Both the position numbers and the translations under genes were made by a program. Below are positions 1-9,139 of a DNA stretch of 64,000 bases, piece after piece; positions within the stretch are counted from its first letter, which is position 1, and every line of letters starts with the position of its first letter. The stretch lies in NCBI RefSeq assembly GCF_014822185.1, contig NZ_QVLR01000030.1, positions 1 through 64,000 of the forward strand. Direction: 5' to 3'. The stretch comes from Azoarcus sp. Aa7 (GTDB taxonomy: Bacteria; Pseudomonadota; Gammaproteobacteria; Burkholderiales; Rhodocyclaceae). The notes beneath the pieces are model-generated. The model had not been told where the DNA came from, did no database searches, and saw nothing but the letters and a program-made list of their open reading frames with translations.

Positions 1-1147
1 AGAAGGAGATCGCCCCGTAGCTCTCGAGCCCGTCGGCCATCAGATGGCCCTTCCAGCCTTCGAGCAGGCGTAAGGGGACCGCCTGCGCGCGGCTCGGGTC
101 GTACTCGAACAGGATCACCGGCGTGCCCGGCGGGCCGCCGCGCTGCACCCACATCTGGCTCGTGCTCGTGGGCGAGCGCCCGGGCTCCTTGAGGACCTGG
201 ATCGGGGTCTCATCCATGTGGATGACGTCATGCCCGAGCAGCAGGTCCCGCATCAGGTTGGCGATCGGCTGCAGCGCCTGGGCAGTACCGATCACCCAGC
301 GCGCCAGGGTCTGACGTGGCACGAGGACGCCCGCGCGCGCGAGCACGTACTCGAAACGCGCCAGCGGCAGACCATCGACGTATTTGATGATGAGCAGCAA
401 GGCCAGCAGATCGTTGCTGGCGTTGCTCTTGGGCAGCACCTGCGCGGGTGCGGGGGCGGTGACCGGCGCCTGGTCGCCCTTGGGGCAGCCGTAGCGCTTG
501 CGGATGTGACGCAGCACCCGCACCTGCATGGGCACGATGTCGAGCTGTTCGCTGACGTCCTGGCCAATCTCGACCATCGGGGTGCCGCAGGCGCAGGTGC
601 GCTCGGCCTCGGGGACGTCGTGGATCACATCGATGCGGGGCAACTCGACCGGCAAGGGCTTGCGCTTGCCGCGCGCCTTCTTCTTGCCGGCGTCGACGGG
701 CGTGTCGTCAGACGTCTCGGTAGCCGGCGGCAACGCTGCGGCGTCGCTGGCCTCGGGCGCGGACTCGACCAGCACCTCGGCCTCGTTGAACAGCCACCCC
801 TGGCCCGCGTGCGATTCACTGCTGGGCCCGAACATGCGCCCACGTGCCAGGCGCAGTTGTTCGTAAATCTCGAGGATGCGCGCCTCGAAGGCTTTTTGCA
901 GTTCGGCTTCACGGGCCTGGAAGGTCGCTTGCTGTGCGGCCTCACGGGCCTGGAAGGCCGCTTGCCGTGCGGCCTCACGTGCCTCGAGGGCTGCCTGGTG
1001 CTCGATCTCACGCGCCTCGAAAGCGCGCTGCTGCGCCAGCAGCAAGGCTTTGAGCACCGCAGGATCGTCCGGCAACTGCGCCGGGAGGACGAGCGCACAC
1101 ACGCCGCTGGCGGAGTTCGAGAGGGTGTCGGCGGTGCTGCGTGGCAT
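1..1147 (-). CDS. tnpC: IS66 transposase TnpC, truncated by window edge
   Basis: The frame is open from an ATG at 1147 down to the window edge (about 382 codons; full-length IS66 transposases are about 510-550 aa). After a short head, residues about 35-85 form a charged Ala/Gln/Glu-rich coiled coil built from near-repeats of the type AREAARQAAFQ, corresponding to the usual leucine-zipper region of this family. Then come the zinc-finger-like stretch with CACG and the start of the DDE catalytic domain, including HMDETPIQV (first catalytic Asp) and later LMADGLESYG. It carries out cut-and-paste transposition with TnpA and TnpB as accessory proteins. Nothing disrupts the visible part. Confidence 0.9.
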   Translation of the reverse strand, partial: MPRSTADTLSNSASGVCALVLPAQLPDDPAVLKALLLAQQRAFEAREIEHQAALEAREAARQAAFQAREAAQQATFQAREAELQKAFEARILEIYEQLRLARGRMFGPSSESHAGQGWLFNEAEVLVESAPEASDAAALPPATETSDDTPVDAGKKKARGKRKPLPVELPRIDVIHDVPEAERTCACGTPMVEIGQDVSEQLDIVPMQVRVLRHIRKRYGCPKGDQAPVTAPAPAQVLPKSNASNDLLALLLIIKYVDGLPLARFEYVLARAGVLVPRQTLARWVIGTAQALQPIANLMRDLLLGHDVIHMDETPIQVLKEPGRSPTSTSQMWVQRGGPPGTPVILFEYDPSRAQAVPLRLLEGWKGHLMADGLESYGAISF

Positions 1148-1169
1148 GCCGCAATTATACCCAATTGAA

Positions 1170-1529
1170 CTACGTAACTGATTGGTAATGCAGCGTTTTA
1201 TGCGGCTTTGCAGCCCACAGATCGAAACCTTCGAGCAGCCACTCGAGCTCCCTGGCCGTCAGCACGCAGGTGGCCTCGCCAGCGTCGGTCGCAGGCCAGG
1301 CGAAGCGCTCGGCTTCGAGCCGCTTGTACCAGAGACAGAACCCGTTACGGTGCCAGTACAGCGCTTTGAGTTTGTCGCGGCGACGATTGATGAACAGGTA
1401 CAACGCGTCGCCAAAGGGATTCAAGCCCAGCTCCTGCTCGACCAGCGCCGACAGCCCGCCGATCGACTTCCGGAAGTCGATCGCCGACCGGTACAGATAT
1501 ACCGTGCCGATGCTGTGCCCCGGGTGCAT
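1170..1529 (-). CDS. tnpB: IS66 accessory protein TnpB
   Basis: This 119-aa protein matches the TnpB (Orf2, PF05717) family: YLYRSAIDFRKSIGGL near the N-terminus, LFINRRRDKLKALYWHRNGF in the middle and the WLLEGFD segment near the end. The ATG at 1529 overlaps the TGA of tnpA by four bases (ATGA), implying translational coupling; longer upstream frames only read through tnpA in another frame. Its biochemical role is not established in the family, but it is needed for efficient transposition of several IS66 elements. The tnpC start lies 22 bp downstream. Confidence 0.9.
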   Translation of the reverse strand: MHPGHSIGTVYLYRSAIDFRKSIGGLSALVEQELGLNPFGDALYLFINRRRDKLKALYWHRNGFCLWYKRLEAERFAWPATDAGEATCVLTARELEWLLEGFDLWAAKPHKTLHYQSVT

Positions 1530-1846
1530 CAGCGCCCCCGCTCGCGCAGTGCCACCGACAGTGCGGCCAGCCAGTCGACGGCGGGCAGCGTTGCGCATTC
1601 GAGCCGCAACCCGGCATCGATCACCACCGTGCAGCCCGCACGGGTTGCCATCGAAGGCTCGATCTGGATCGGGACGAATCCGCCGAGTTTGCCGCGACTG
1701 CGGCGACCACCGGCCACCAGGCGCTTGCGCCATTGATAGAGCGCCTGCGGCGACAGGCCCTCACGCTCGGCATACGCCTTCGTGGTGATGCCCTCGGCCT
1801 CGATCGCCGATAGGTGCGACCACCAGAACTCGCTGCGCTCCGACAT
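1529..1846 (-). CDS. tnpA: IS66 accessory protein TnpA (helix-turn-helix)
   Basis: A 105-aa protein with an N-terminal helix-turn-helix like that of IS3/IS66 Orf1 proteins (SERSEFWWSHLSAIEAEG, then GLSPQALYQWRKRL). The start at 1846 is chosen because AGGGGAG lies about 7 bases upstream; an in-frame start further up (1891) has no ribosome-binding site and would put the start near the terminal repeat. The C-terminal half (LRLECATLPAVDWLAAL) is the usual TnpA tail. It overlaps tnpB by four bases. Confidence 0.88.
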   Translation of the reverse strand: MSERSEFWWSHLSAIEAEGITTKAYAEREGLSPQALYQWRKRLVAGGRRSRGKLGGFVPIQIEPSMATRAGCTVVIDAGLRLECATLPAVDWLAALSVALRERGR

Positions 1847-1929
1847 GCTCGTGCTCCCCTGAAAAACGGAAGCCACAGCATGCGGGCTCACCAGCAGCTA
1901 CATAAGGATGGGGTTCGTGGAGCGCTTAC

Positions 1930-2197
1930 ATTTGAAATATCCGAAAGTCTGCTGACAATCTTCATCTTCGCGCCCTTGTCACCTTCACCTGGATCGACCT
2001 CGCCAGCTGGTTCATGCGTATGCTTCCAACAACAACATTCCGTGAGATCCGCCCCCCGTACGGGCCACAAAGTCACAGCAAAGCAGTGCAGCAAATAGCG
2101 ATATATTCATAAGCCATATTCCGATGATCTGCAGTGACGAAACCATTAAGGTGGAAGCCCTCATCCGGCTTATGGATGCTTGCTCGCCGGAGGTGCA
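1930..2197. other. Intergenic stretch beside the IS end
   Basis: About 270 bp between the IS66 end and the HAD-type gene, with lower GC than its surroundings. No convincing coding frame, RNA gene or repeat was seen. Short frames here lack ribosome-binding sites and recognisable motifs. Confidence 0.5.
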
Positions 2198-2635
2198 GTG
2201 ATCCTGTTCTTGGATTTCGACGGTGTGCGGCACCCTTGGCCGTGCCAACCGGATGCAACGTTCTCCGCCGCTCCGCGGTTGCTCGCCGTTCTTGGGGATT
2301 TTCCCGGCGTCGATGTCGTCGTGTCGTCCTCGTGGCGACTCCTCATGCACACGAAGGCGTGGCAACAGATCCCCAAAGCGCTACGCGCTCGCATTATTGG
2401 CCACACGCCGGAGATCCGGCGGCGCGAACACGGAATGTCGGTCGCGGAGTTGCCGCCGTTGCGGCACGCAGAGATCTTGCGTTACCTGGCTGAAAGCGGC
2501 CAACCGGACCGCCCATGGATCGCGCTCGACGATGATGCGCGGCTTTTTCCGACCGATTGCCCGAACCTGATTCTCTGTCGTGTTGGTTTCGGCGAGAAGG
2601 AAGCGCACTCTAAGTCTTCCCACAGGCACACCTGA
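2198..2635 (+). CDS. HAD-superfamily domain protein (Swiss-army-knife RNA repair type)
   Basis: About 145 aa. The N-terminus VILFLDFDGVRHP carries HAD motif I (DxD). VVSSSWR further in fits motif II (Ser/Thr with nearby Trp-Arg), and ALDDDARLF near the end fits motif IV acidic residues. This arrangement resembles the stand-alone HAD domains (PF18143-like) linked to RNA-repair and toxin contexts. GTG at 2198 is preferred because GGAGG lies four bases upstream; an in-frame TTG at 2180 is the alternative. It stands alone beside the IS element and its substrate is unknown. The C-terminal lysine/serine/histidine-rich tail looks unstructured. Confidence 0.7.
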   Translation: MILFLDFDGVRHPWPCQPDATFSAAPRLLAVLGDFPGVDVVVSSSWRLLMHTKAWQQIPKALRARIIGHTPEIRRREHGMSVAELPPLRHAEILRYLAESGQPDRPWIALDDDARLFPTDCPNLILCRVGFGEKEAHSKSSHRHT

Positions 2636-2824
2636 CCGATGATGGTGCCTCGGGACACGAGAAAGTCGGAGGTCCAACGAACCAGCCAGCTTTCTCCACA
2701 ATCTCTGTGGGCGAGCCTGTGGATAAGATTCAGGGAACCGGCGGGAAGCCACGCGGCGAGGGCGACGCGGGGATGCGCCTCAAAATGGGGCAACGCGCAG
2801 GCAAGCGCGTCGCCGCGTTGGTCG

Positions 2825-4801
2825 TCAAGCGGTTTCCGCGGCTGCCGGCAGCGCTGCAGCCACGAGTTCCGCGACGTCGAACACCCTCCTCTCCTCACCG
2901 TGCTTCGACGCGCTCGAGGTGAGCATCAGCAGGCAGAACGAGCATGAGGTCGCAACCTTTGCGGCGCCAGTGTCGACAGCTTCCTGCATGCGCACGTCGT
3001 TGATGCGCGCAGTACCACCTTTCCCGCCCCAGTAGTTGCCGCCGCCCGCGCCGCAGCAGAAGCTGTCCTTGCGGTTGCGCGGCATTTCGATGAGTTGGGC
3101 GACGGCGCCGAGGGCGCGGCGGGGTTCGGCAAGGATGTCGTTGTGGCGGCCGAGGTAGCAGGGGTCGTGGAAGGTGATCTTCTCGGCGTCGTTGCGCAGG
3201 ACCTGCAGGCGGCCGTCGGTGATCAACTGGTCGATCAACACGGAGTGCGGGATCGTATGCCAGTCGGCGCCGAGTTCGGGGTAGTAACGGTCGAAGCTGT
3301 TGAAGCAGTGCGCGCACATCGTGATCACTTTCTGGATCTTGCGCTCGCGGAAGTCTTCGATGTTGGCCTGGGCGATCTCGACGAACTGCATCTCGTCGCC
3401 GGCCATCTTCGCCGGGTCGCCCGTACAGCGCGACTCTTCGAGGATGCCGTAGGACACCCCGGCCCTCTCCAGGATGCGGACCATGGCGCGGGCGACTTCC
3501 TGGGCGCGCGGCTCGAAGGCGACGGAGCAGCCGATCCAGAGCAGATATTCGCTCTTGCCCGGTTCGAAGAAGGGCACGTCCAGCCCCTTGCGCCAGTCGT
3601 CGGGGTTCGCGGCGGTGCCGACGAAGGGGTGGCCGCGCGATTCGAGGTTGCGATTGGCGAGCGCGAGCGTGTCCGGCATTTCCGAACGGTCCATGACGAA
3701 ATGGCGGCGGAACTCGAGGATGGTCTCGGCAGGGCTGTTGCTCGCGGGACACTCCTCGACGCAGGCGGCGCAGGTGGTGCAGTCGAATATGGCTTGCAGG
3801 CCGATCTCGTCGATCAGCGCGACGTCGTCGATACGCCCGCTTTCAAGGTAGCTCGCGCAGGTCGTCATGACCTTCTTCGGCGACAACGCCTTGCCCGTCT
3901 GCGCCGCGGGGCACACTTCCTGGCAGCGCCCGCACCACAGGCAGGCGGAGAAATCTAGCAGTTTCTTGCGGTCGAGATCGGCGAGTTTCGCAGCGCCGAA
4001 GGATATCTCCTCGCCCTCGGGCGGATCGGCGTCGAAGTCGATCGGAGCGAGCGTGATCCCCGGGCGGCGGCGGGCGAGCGCGGCGTTGGCGGGCGCAAGC
4101 AGCATGTGCGACAGCGGCGTGTGCGCGATCAGGCCGATGAACGCGACGCCCAGCAGGCCGTGCAGCCACCACGCGAGGTGCGAGCCGAGGGCGTCGGCAC
4201 CGAGCCCGATGTCGCGCAGCCCGCCCGCGAGCGCGAGGCCGAAGAACTCGCCGCGACTGAAGGATCCGGGTGCCGCCAGCCGCAAGGCTTCGGCCGCGAA
4301 GCCGGCCGCGATGGTGACGAGGAACAACACTTCCATCGCGACGAAGCCGCGGCGGAAGCCACCGGTGTTCAGGCGTTCGAGGCGCGTGAGGCGCCGCACG
4401 AGGAAGAAGGCCACGCCCGCGAACATCAGCAGGCCGGCGAGTTCGCGCCCGAGTTCCATCACGGCAAGGCCGAACTTCCCCTCATACACCGGCACGCCGG
4501 TAAAACTCAGCAGGAAAGCCGCGTGGCCGAAGATGGCGACGAGTGCACCGACGAACATCAGGCCATGGGCGAGCCCGGCCACCGGGCGTTTGATGAGGCG
4601 CGACGCGAACAGGCCGCGCGACGCAAAGGCACGCAAGTTCAGGCGCTCGCGCCACGCCTGCCCCGCACCAATGCCCGCCGGGGTCGCCTTGCCGGCTGCA
4701 ATCCGCGCCGCGCGACGCTTCAGGCCCAGGAGCATGCTGACCAGTGCGCCCCCCAGCAGGATCGCGAGGAGCGTGTAGTCGAGTGCGGAGATCGTGGACA
4801 T
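2825..4801 (-). CDS. Membrane Fe-S oxidoreductase, EMO-like (ETF:quinone electron transfer)
   Basis: 658 aa. The N-terminal about 260 residues contain five or six hydrophobic segments with several histidines, as in the NarI-like haem b domain. Next come two 4Fe-4S motifs, CLWCGRCQEVCP and CTTCAACVEECP, then two CCG-type cysteine-rich domains (ESRCTG...CAHC, and CYLGRHND...FCCGAGGG). This is the layout of the ETF:(methyl)menaquinone oxidoreductases (EMO, DUF224/CCG group) that take electrons from reduced ETF and reduce membrane quinone. It lies at the end of an operon beginning with etfA, about 95 bp after the thiolase gene, which supports that role. Relation to HdrD/GlpC-type proteins is through the same domains, so the electron donor is inferred from context. 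Confidence 0.82.
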   Translation of the reverse strand: MSTISALDYTLLAILLGGALVSMLLGLKRRAARIAAGKATPAGIGAGQAWRERLNLRAFASRGLFASRLIKRPVAGLAHGLMFVGALVAIFGHAAFLLSFTGVPVYEGKFGLAVMELGRELAGLLMFAGVAFFLVRRLTRLERLNTGGFRRGFVAMEVLFLVTIAAGFAAEALRLAAPGSFSRGEFFGLALAGGLRDIGLGADALGSHLAWWLHGLLGVAFIGLIAHTPLSHMLLAPANAALARRRPGITLAPIDFDADPPEGEEISFGAAKLADLDRKKLLDFSACLWCGRCQEVCPAAQTGKALSPKKVMTTCASYLESGRIDDVALIDEIGLQAIFDCTTCAACVEECPASNSPAETILEFRRHFVMDRSEMPDTLALANRNLESRGHPFVGTAANPDDWRKGLDVPFFEPGKSEYLLWIGCSVAFEPRAQEVARAMVRILERAGVSYGILEESRCTGDPAKMAGDEMQFVEIAQANIEDFRERKIQKVITMCAHCFNSFDRYYPELGADWHTIPHSVLIDQLITDGRLQVLRNDAEKITFHDPCYLGRHNDILAEPRRALGAVAQLIEMPRNRKDSFCCGAGGGNYWGGKGGTARINDVRMQEAVDTGAAKVATSCSFCLLMLTSSASKHGEERRVFDVAELVAAALPAAAETA

Positions 4802-4895
4802 GTCGGGGCCCCGGGGTAATCAGCCTTGTAACCAGCGATCGTTCGTGCCGAGGGCCTTTGGCAGGCTCGGGGCGAACGGTCGTATCTGGAGGAAG

Positions 4896-6089
4896 TCAGC
4901 GCTTGAGGATGGCGGCGGTCGCGTTGCCACCCAGGCCGTTGGTCTGGGCAAGCCCGACCTTCGCGTCCGGCACCTGCCGTCCGCCCGCCTGGCCGCGCAG
5001 CTGCCAGGTGAGTTCGGCGATCTGGAAGACGCCCATCGCCGTCGTCGCCTCGCCGAAGGACACGAAGCCGCCCGAAGGGTTGATCGGCATCCTTCCGGAG
5101 GGAGCGGTCTCGCCCGCCTCCAGCAGGCGCTCGGCCTCGCCGGGTTCGCACAGCCCCCATTCCTCGGGAAACGCGAGTTCGTAGTAGCAGGTGTTGTCCT
5201 GCAACTCGGTGAAGCTGATGTCGCGCGGGCCAATACCGGAACGCTCGAAGGCCTTCAGAACCGCCGACTTCGCCTCGGTGTGGAAGCTCGGGCCGGAGGG
5301 GACCGGGCCGGCGAGGCTGCGCGGCAGGGCGTCGTCGAAGCCGATGGTGGCGACGGCGCTGGTGGCGACCGTGATCGGTTTCGACGTGAAGCGGCGCGCC
5401 ATCTCCTTCGAGCAGATCACCGCCGCGGCGGCGCCGTTCGACACCGGACAGATCTCGAACAGGCGCAGCGGATTGCTGACGTAGGGCGACGCGAGCACCT
5501 CGTCGAGCGACACGGCCTTCTGGAAGCGCGCGAAGGGATTGCTCTCGGAGCACTTGCGCGCCTTCACGGTGACCTTGGCCATCTGCTCCTCGGTCGTGCC
5601 GTAGTCGAACATGCGGCGGCGCGCGAGAGTCGCCCAGAAGGCGGGGCCGGGCATGCCGATACAGCGCTGGCGCAGGTATTCGGGATCGTTCGCGTCCGCG
5701 ACACCGGATGTCTGGATCATGCCCTTGGGCATCACCTCGCCGCCGACTACGAGGACGAGGTCATGGATGCCGCCGGCGACGAGCGAGTAGCCGATGTTGA
5801 ACGCGTTGCCCCCGGCGGCGCAGCCGGCCGAGAGGTTGTAGACGGGGATGCCGGTGCAGCCGAAATCCTCGACGATGTCGTTGCCGTTCAGGCCCCAGCC
5901 CTTCCCGCCCGAAAAACGCGAACTCGCGGCGGACACCGCCTGCACCTGTTTCCACGACACGCCGGCGTCCTTCATCGCCATGTCCACCGCATGGCGGCAC
6001 AACTCGGTGACGGACTTCTCCCCCACGATCGCATCGCCGGTCTTGCCGAAGCGATGCATCCCTACTCCCAGAACGACGACTTCCTGCAT
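4896..6089 (-). CDS. Thiolase (SCP2/BbsB-like), Cys nucleophile present
   Basis: 397 aa, usual length for SCP2-type thiolases. The start MQEVVVLGVG at 6089 follows a GGGGG-containing site; an in-frame upstream start is less likely. Cys90 in SAGCAAGGNAF is the expected acyl-accepting nucleophile. Near the C-terminus the family motif NPSGG is followed by FGEATTAMG, so the histidine of the common GHP motif is replaced by Glu-Ala, as can happen in thiolases that need a DUF35 partner. The next gene upstream is a DUF35 protein, the same pairing as BbsA/BbsB, which cleave benzoylsuccinyl-CoA in toluene degradation. Likely cleaves a beta-ketoacyl-CoA with CoA; the substrate is unknown. Confidence 0.82.
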   Translation of the reverse strand: MQEVVVLGVGMHRFGKTGDAIVGEKSVTELCRHAVDMAMKDAGVSWKQVQAVSAASSRFSGGKGWGLNGNDIVEDFGCTGIPVYNLSAGCAAGGNAFNIGYSLVAGGIHDLVLVVGGEVMPKGMIQTSGVADANDPEYLRQRCIGMPGPAFWATLARRRMFDYGTTEEQMAKVTVKARKCSESNPFARFQKAVSLDEVLASPYVSNPLRLFEICPVSNGAAAAVICSKEMARRFTSKPITVATSAVATIGFDDALPRSLAGPVPSGPSFHTEAKSAVLKAFERSGIGPRDISFTELQDNTCYYELAFPEEWGLCEPGEAERLLEAGETAPSGRMPINPSGGFVSFGEATTAMGVFQIAELTWQLRGQAGGRQVPDAKVGLAQTNGLGGNATAAILKR

Positions 6090-6103
6090 GTTTCCCCCGG
6101 AGC

Positions 6104-6553
6104 TCAGAGCAGTTTGAATTTCCACGACGTGAAGGCCTTGCCGTCACCGTGATGGATCGGTTCGATCACGAGCCGGACGCGCGCGCCGACCTGCATGGCC
6201 TCGGCGGGATCCACCATCTGCCCGACCACGCGCAGGCCGCTGTCGAGGTCGACCACGCCGATGGCGTACGGGACGAAGGGCTGGTCGTAGCGGTGGGGCG
6301 GCGGCGGCGGAAAGTCCGCGACCGAATAGCTCCAGAGCTTTCCCTCGCCCCCGAACGTGCAGGGCACGATCCGCGATTCGTCACACGACGGATTGCGGCA
6401 GGTGGCCACCCGCGGAAAGTAGGGCGTGTTGCAGCAGGTGCAGCGGGCACCGTGCAGGCGCGCGCCCTCCTCTTCAGAGAACAGTCCCGGGACGCAGGGC
6501 TCGCGCAGGGCGGCAGTGTTGGCAATCTCATTCATCGTGTAACGCTCCGTCAT
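6104..6553 (-). CDS. DUF35 OB-fold / zinc-ribbon protein, thiolase partner
   Basis: 149 aa. The N-terminal half has a zinc-ribbon with paired cysteines (RCTCCN...TCRNPSC), followed by an OB-fold with the family pattern GKLWSYSV and [19 protein letters not shown]. Such proteins bind thiolase-fold enzymes (BbsA with BbsB; the ChsH2 tail with Ltp2) and help position the acyl-CoA. The ATG at 6553 overlaps the etfA stop by four bases; a second in-frame ATG at 6535 is possible. The thiolase follows after a 14-bp gap, so the two are almost certainly made together. Confidence 0.85.
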   Translation of the reverse strand: MTERYTMNEIANTAALREPCVPGLFSEEEGARLHGARCTCCNTPYFPRVATCRNPSCDESRIVPCTFGGEGKLWSYSVADFPPPPPHRYDQPFVPYAIGVVDLDSGLRVVGQMVDPAEAMQVGARVRLVIEPIHHGDGKAFTSWKFKLL

Positions 6554-7518
6554 GCCTTCGCCGCCTTGATGAGTTCGGGCAGGATCTCCAGGCAGTCGCC
6601 CACGACCCCGTAGTGCGCGTAGCGGAAGATCGACGCGTCGGCATCCTTGTTGATCGCGACGATGGTCTTCGCCGCGGAGCAGCCGGCCATGTGCTGGCTG
6701 GCGCCGGAGATGCCGACGGCTATATACAGCGCCGGACGCGTGACCTTGCCGGTGAGGCCGACCTGGTGCGACGAGTCGATCCACCCGTCATCGACGATGG
6801 CGCGCGAACCACCCCACATCCCGCCGAGGGCTGCCGCCATGCCCTTGACCATCTCGAAGTTCTCCTTGCTGCCGAGGCCCCGACCGCCCGAGACGATGAT
6901 CTGGGCGTCCTCGAGACGCGCTTCGGCGACCTGCGGCGAGGAGATGACTTCGAAGCGTTCGCCGACGGCGCCCGTGTCGAGCGCGACGGCGTGCTGCACG
7001 ACGGCCGTGGGCACGGCGGCGGGCGCCGCGACGATCGAGGTGGTCGTCACCGACAGCACCGCGACCGGCGCCGTCAGTTCGTAGACCGCATGCGTGTCGC
7101 CACCGAAGGCCGTCGCCGTCACGTGCAGCCCGTTGCCGGCGGGCTCTGCATCGAATACGTTTGCGACCACGGGCACGCCGAGACGGCCCGCGAGGCGCGC
7201 CGCGATGACGCGCGATTCGGCGCCCTGATTGAACAGCACCGTGCTGGGCGAGGTGCTGCCGCAGTAAGCGGCGAGGATTGCGACAAGCGCATCCGGTCCG
7301 GACGGCCCTGCAGTCACCCCCTGCGCGGCTCCCTCGATGCGATCGAGGCGATTCACGCCGTAACGGGCGGCGACTTCGGTCGCCACGCCCGCGGCATTGC
7401 CGAGCACCAGCCAGCGCAATTCCACGCCGGTCGAGCCCGCCAGCTTGCGTGCGAGCGTCAGCGCCTCATCGGTACCGCCGTCGATGGCATCACCCCAGGA
7501 ACACAGCACAACGGCCAT
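6550..7518 (-). CDS. etfA: Electron transfer flavoprotein alpha subunit
   Basis: 322 aa. The start [13 protein letters not shown] at 7518 has AGGAG about 9 bases upstream; longer in-frame starts run through the non-coding leader. The N-terminal domain matches EtfA, and the C-terminal FAD domain has the family signature around [13 protein letters not shown] and [16 protein letters not shown]. EtfA with EtfB accepts electrons from acyl-CoA dehydrogenases. Unusually the neighbouring gene is not etfB; the only etfB in the window lies about 44 kb away (51127-51915). It heads a four-gene operon ending in the EMO-like oxidoreductase. Confidence 0.93.
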   Translation of the reverse strand: MAVVLCSWGDAIDGGTDEALTLARKLAGSTGVELRWLVLGNAAGVATEVAARYGVNRLDRIEGAAQGVTAGPSGPDALVAILAAYCGSTSPSTVLFNQGAESRVIAARLAGRLGVPVVANVFDAEPAGNGLHVTATAFGGDTHAVYELTAPVAVLSVTTTSIVAAPAAVPTAVVQHAVALDTGAVGERFEVISSPQVAEARLEDAQIIVSGGRGLGSKENFEMVKGMAAALGGMWGGSRAIVDDGWIDSSHQVGLTGKVTRPALYIAVGISGASQHMAGCSAAKTIVAINKDADASIFRYAHYGVVGDCLEILPELIKAAKA

Positions 7519-7942
7519 AGCGAGGACTCCTTGTTCAGTGCGACGAATTGATCGAGCGGGCATCCGGCAGAGGAAGTGATATTTCCGTGTGGCCACTTTG
7601 CGGCGAGTTTTCGTCGCAGTCCCGGATCCCGATTCCTGAATCCAGTCTAATTGCCTGCCCTTTTTCGCACTGCACCGCTTCGAATCAGAAGGGGACTTTG
7701 CCAATTCATTTCCGGCCAGTCCAAAACCCTTGTCCGGCAAGGGATTGCGCGACCCAAGAATGGGCCGCAGCAGCAAGCCCGGCGCGCCCATGGCCTTATC
7801 TGACATTCCTGCGGCCACTTCGGAACTGCCGCCGGACAACACCGCCGGAAATCGGAATCTAGAATCGGCTCAACGATTCGCGGCATGACGGCAATTGCCG
7901 ATTTGCCGGCCGTCTTGATTAATTCCTGATGCGGGGACAGAC
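7519..7942. promoter_or_regulatory. Divergent promoter region between the etfA operon and the acyl-CoA dehydrogenase operon
   Basis: A 424-bp non-coding region with lower GC than its surroundings separates two long divergent operons. A perfect palindrome GGCAATTGCC lies at 7890-7899, close to the plus-strand start. On the minus strand TAGACTGGA occurs at about 7641-7649; the same string sits in the promoter region of the CoA-transferase operon (about 35471-35479). No clear -35 box accompanies it here. The region probably holds both promoters and one or more operators; the exact sites are inferred. Confidence 0.5.
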
Positions 7943-9124
7943 ATGGATTTTGAGTTTTCCGAAAATGAAAGCGAATTCCTGCGTGAAGTCGATCAATTCC
8001 TGAAGGAAAACCATGACCCGAAAGTCATGGACGTAACCCGCGAAAACATGGCGCAGGTGTGCGATACGGCGGAGCGCCGCGCCTTCATGAAGAAGGTCGC
8101 CGAAAAGGGTTGGCTCGGCATCACCTGGCCGAAGGAATATGGCGGTCAGGAAGGCGAAGGTTTCTTCGAATACCTGCTCAATGAAAAACTCTCATCGGTG
8201 GGCGCACCGCAGATCGGCAAGGGCGTGGGGATCATCGGCAAGACGCTGATCAACGTCGGCTCGGAAAAGCTGAAACGCGAATTCCTGCCGCAGATCCTCG
8301 ACGCAAAGATCGAATTCGCCGTCGGCTATTCGGAACCGTCCGCCGGCTCCGACGCGGCGGCGATGCGCCTGAAGGCCGAGCGCAAGGGCGACGGCTGGCT
8401 GCTCAACGGCCAGAAGGTGTTCACAACCTCCGCGCACTTCGCCGACTGGTACTGGGTTGGCGCGCGCACCGATCCGGATGCCCCGAAGCACCACGGCATC
8501 AGCCTGTTCCTCGTGCGCATGGACGACCCGGGCCTCACGATCCACCCGATGTACACGATGGGCAACGAGCGCACCAACGCGGTGTTCTTCGACAACGTGT
8601 TCGTGCATGACGACTACCGTGTCGGCGAGCTCAACAAGGGCTTCCAGTACATCGCCGAGGCGCTCGACATCGAACGCTTCAGCATGTTCACCTTCGCACC
8701 GATCCGCGGGCGCATGGAAGTCCTGGCCAACTACGTGAAGACCGCGAAGCGCGACGGCAAGCCGCTCAAGGATGACGCGGTGGTGCGCCACAGGATCGCC
8801 GAACTGGCGACCGAGTGCGAAGTTGCGCGAGTGCTCGGCGTGAAGTTCGTCGATGCCGCGCTCAACAGCAACAAGACCCCGACTGTCGAGGCCTCCGAAT
8901 ACAAGCTGTACGCCACCGAGCTGTCGCGTCGTCTGGCCGATGCGACGATGGATATCGTCGGCCCCGGCGGGCAGCTCGCGCTGCACACCGCGGACGCGCC
9001 GCTCAAGGGCCGTGGCGAGAGCTGCTACACCTACACGGTGATCGACACCATCGGCGGCGGCTCGTCGCAGGTGCAGCGGAACATCATCGCCAAGCGCAAG
9101 CTCGACCTGCCCAAGAATTTCTGA
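7943..9124 (+). CDS. Acyl-CoA dehydrogenase
   Basis: 393 aa, usual length. It opens with MDFEFSENESEFLREVDQF, has the FAD/substrate region GYSEPSAGSDAAAMRLKAER, and ends with GGGSSQVQRNIIAKRKL. The Glu that acts as base in MCAD-type enzymes (in YEGT) is Gly here, so the base must lie elsewhere or be supplied by a partner. It introduces a double bond next to the thioester and passes electrons to ETF. First gene of the 15-gene operon; its neighbours (racemase-like, MaoC pair, second dehydrogenase) suggest it acts on a branched acyl-CoA and may form a heteromer with the product of 11371-12534. Confidence 0.9.
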   Translation: MDFEFSENESEFLREVDQFLKENHDPKVMDVTRENMAQVCDTAERRAFMKKVAEKGWLGITWPKEYGGQEGEGFFEYLLNEKLSSVGAPQIGKGVGIIGKTLINVGSEKLKREFLPQILDAKIEFAVGYSEPSAGSDAAAMRLKAERKGDGWLLNGQKVFTTSAHFADWYWVGARTDPDAPKHHGISLFLVRMDDPGLTIHPMYTMGNERTNAVFFDNVFVHDDYRVGELNKGFQYIAEALDIERFSMFTFAPIRGRMEVLANYVKTAKRDGKPLKDDAVVRHRIAELATECEVARVLGVKFVDAALNSNKTPTVEASEYKLYATELSRRLADATMDIVGPGGQLALHTADAPLKGRGESCYTYTVIDTIGGGSSQVQRNIIAKRKLDLPKNF

Positions 9125-9139
9125 CCGGACGGACGCGCG

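Larger units (their letters stand above)
1..1929 (-). mobile_element. IS66-family insertion sequence, partial (left part outside window)
   Basis: Three minus-strand genes in the order tnpA-tnpB-tnpC are typical of IS66. Downstream of position 1929 the AT content rises abruptly. On the minus strand the element starts with GTAAGCGCTCCACGAACCCC (positions 1929 down to 1910), which fits the GTAAGCG start usual for IS66-family terminal inverted repeats. The other end and any 8-bp target duplication are outside the window, so it cannot be shown whether the element is intact. All three reading frames visible here are open. Confidence 0.88.

Noticed and set aside
218-1168. Plus-strand 316-codon frame
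   Set aside because: Antisense of the IS66 transposase, whose motifs are on the minus strand.
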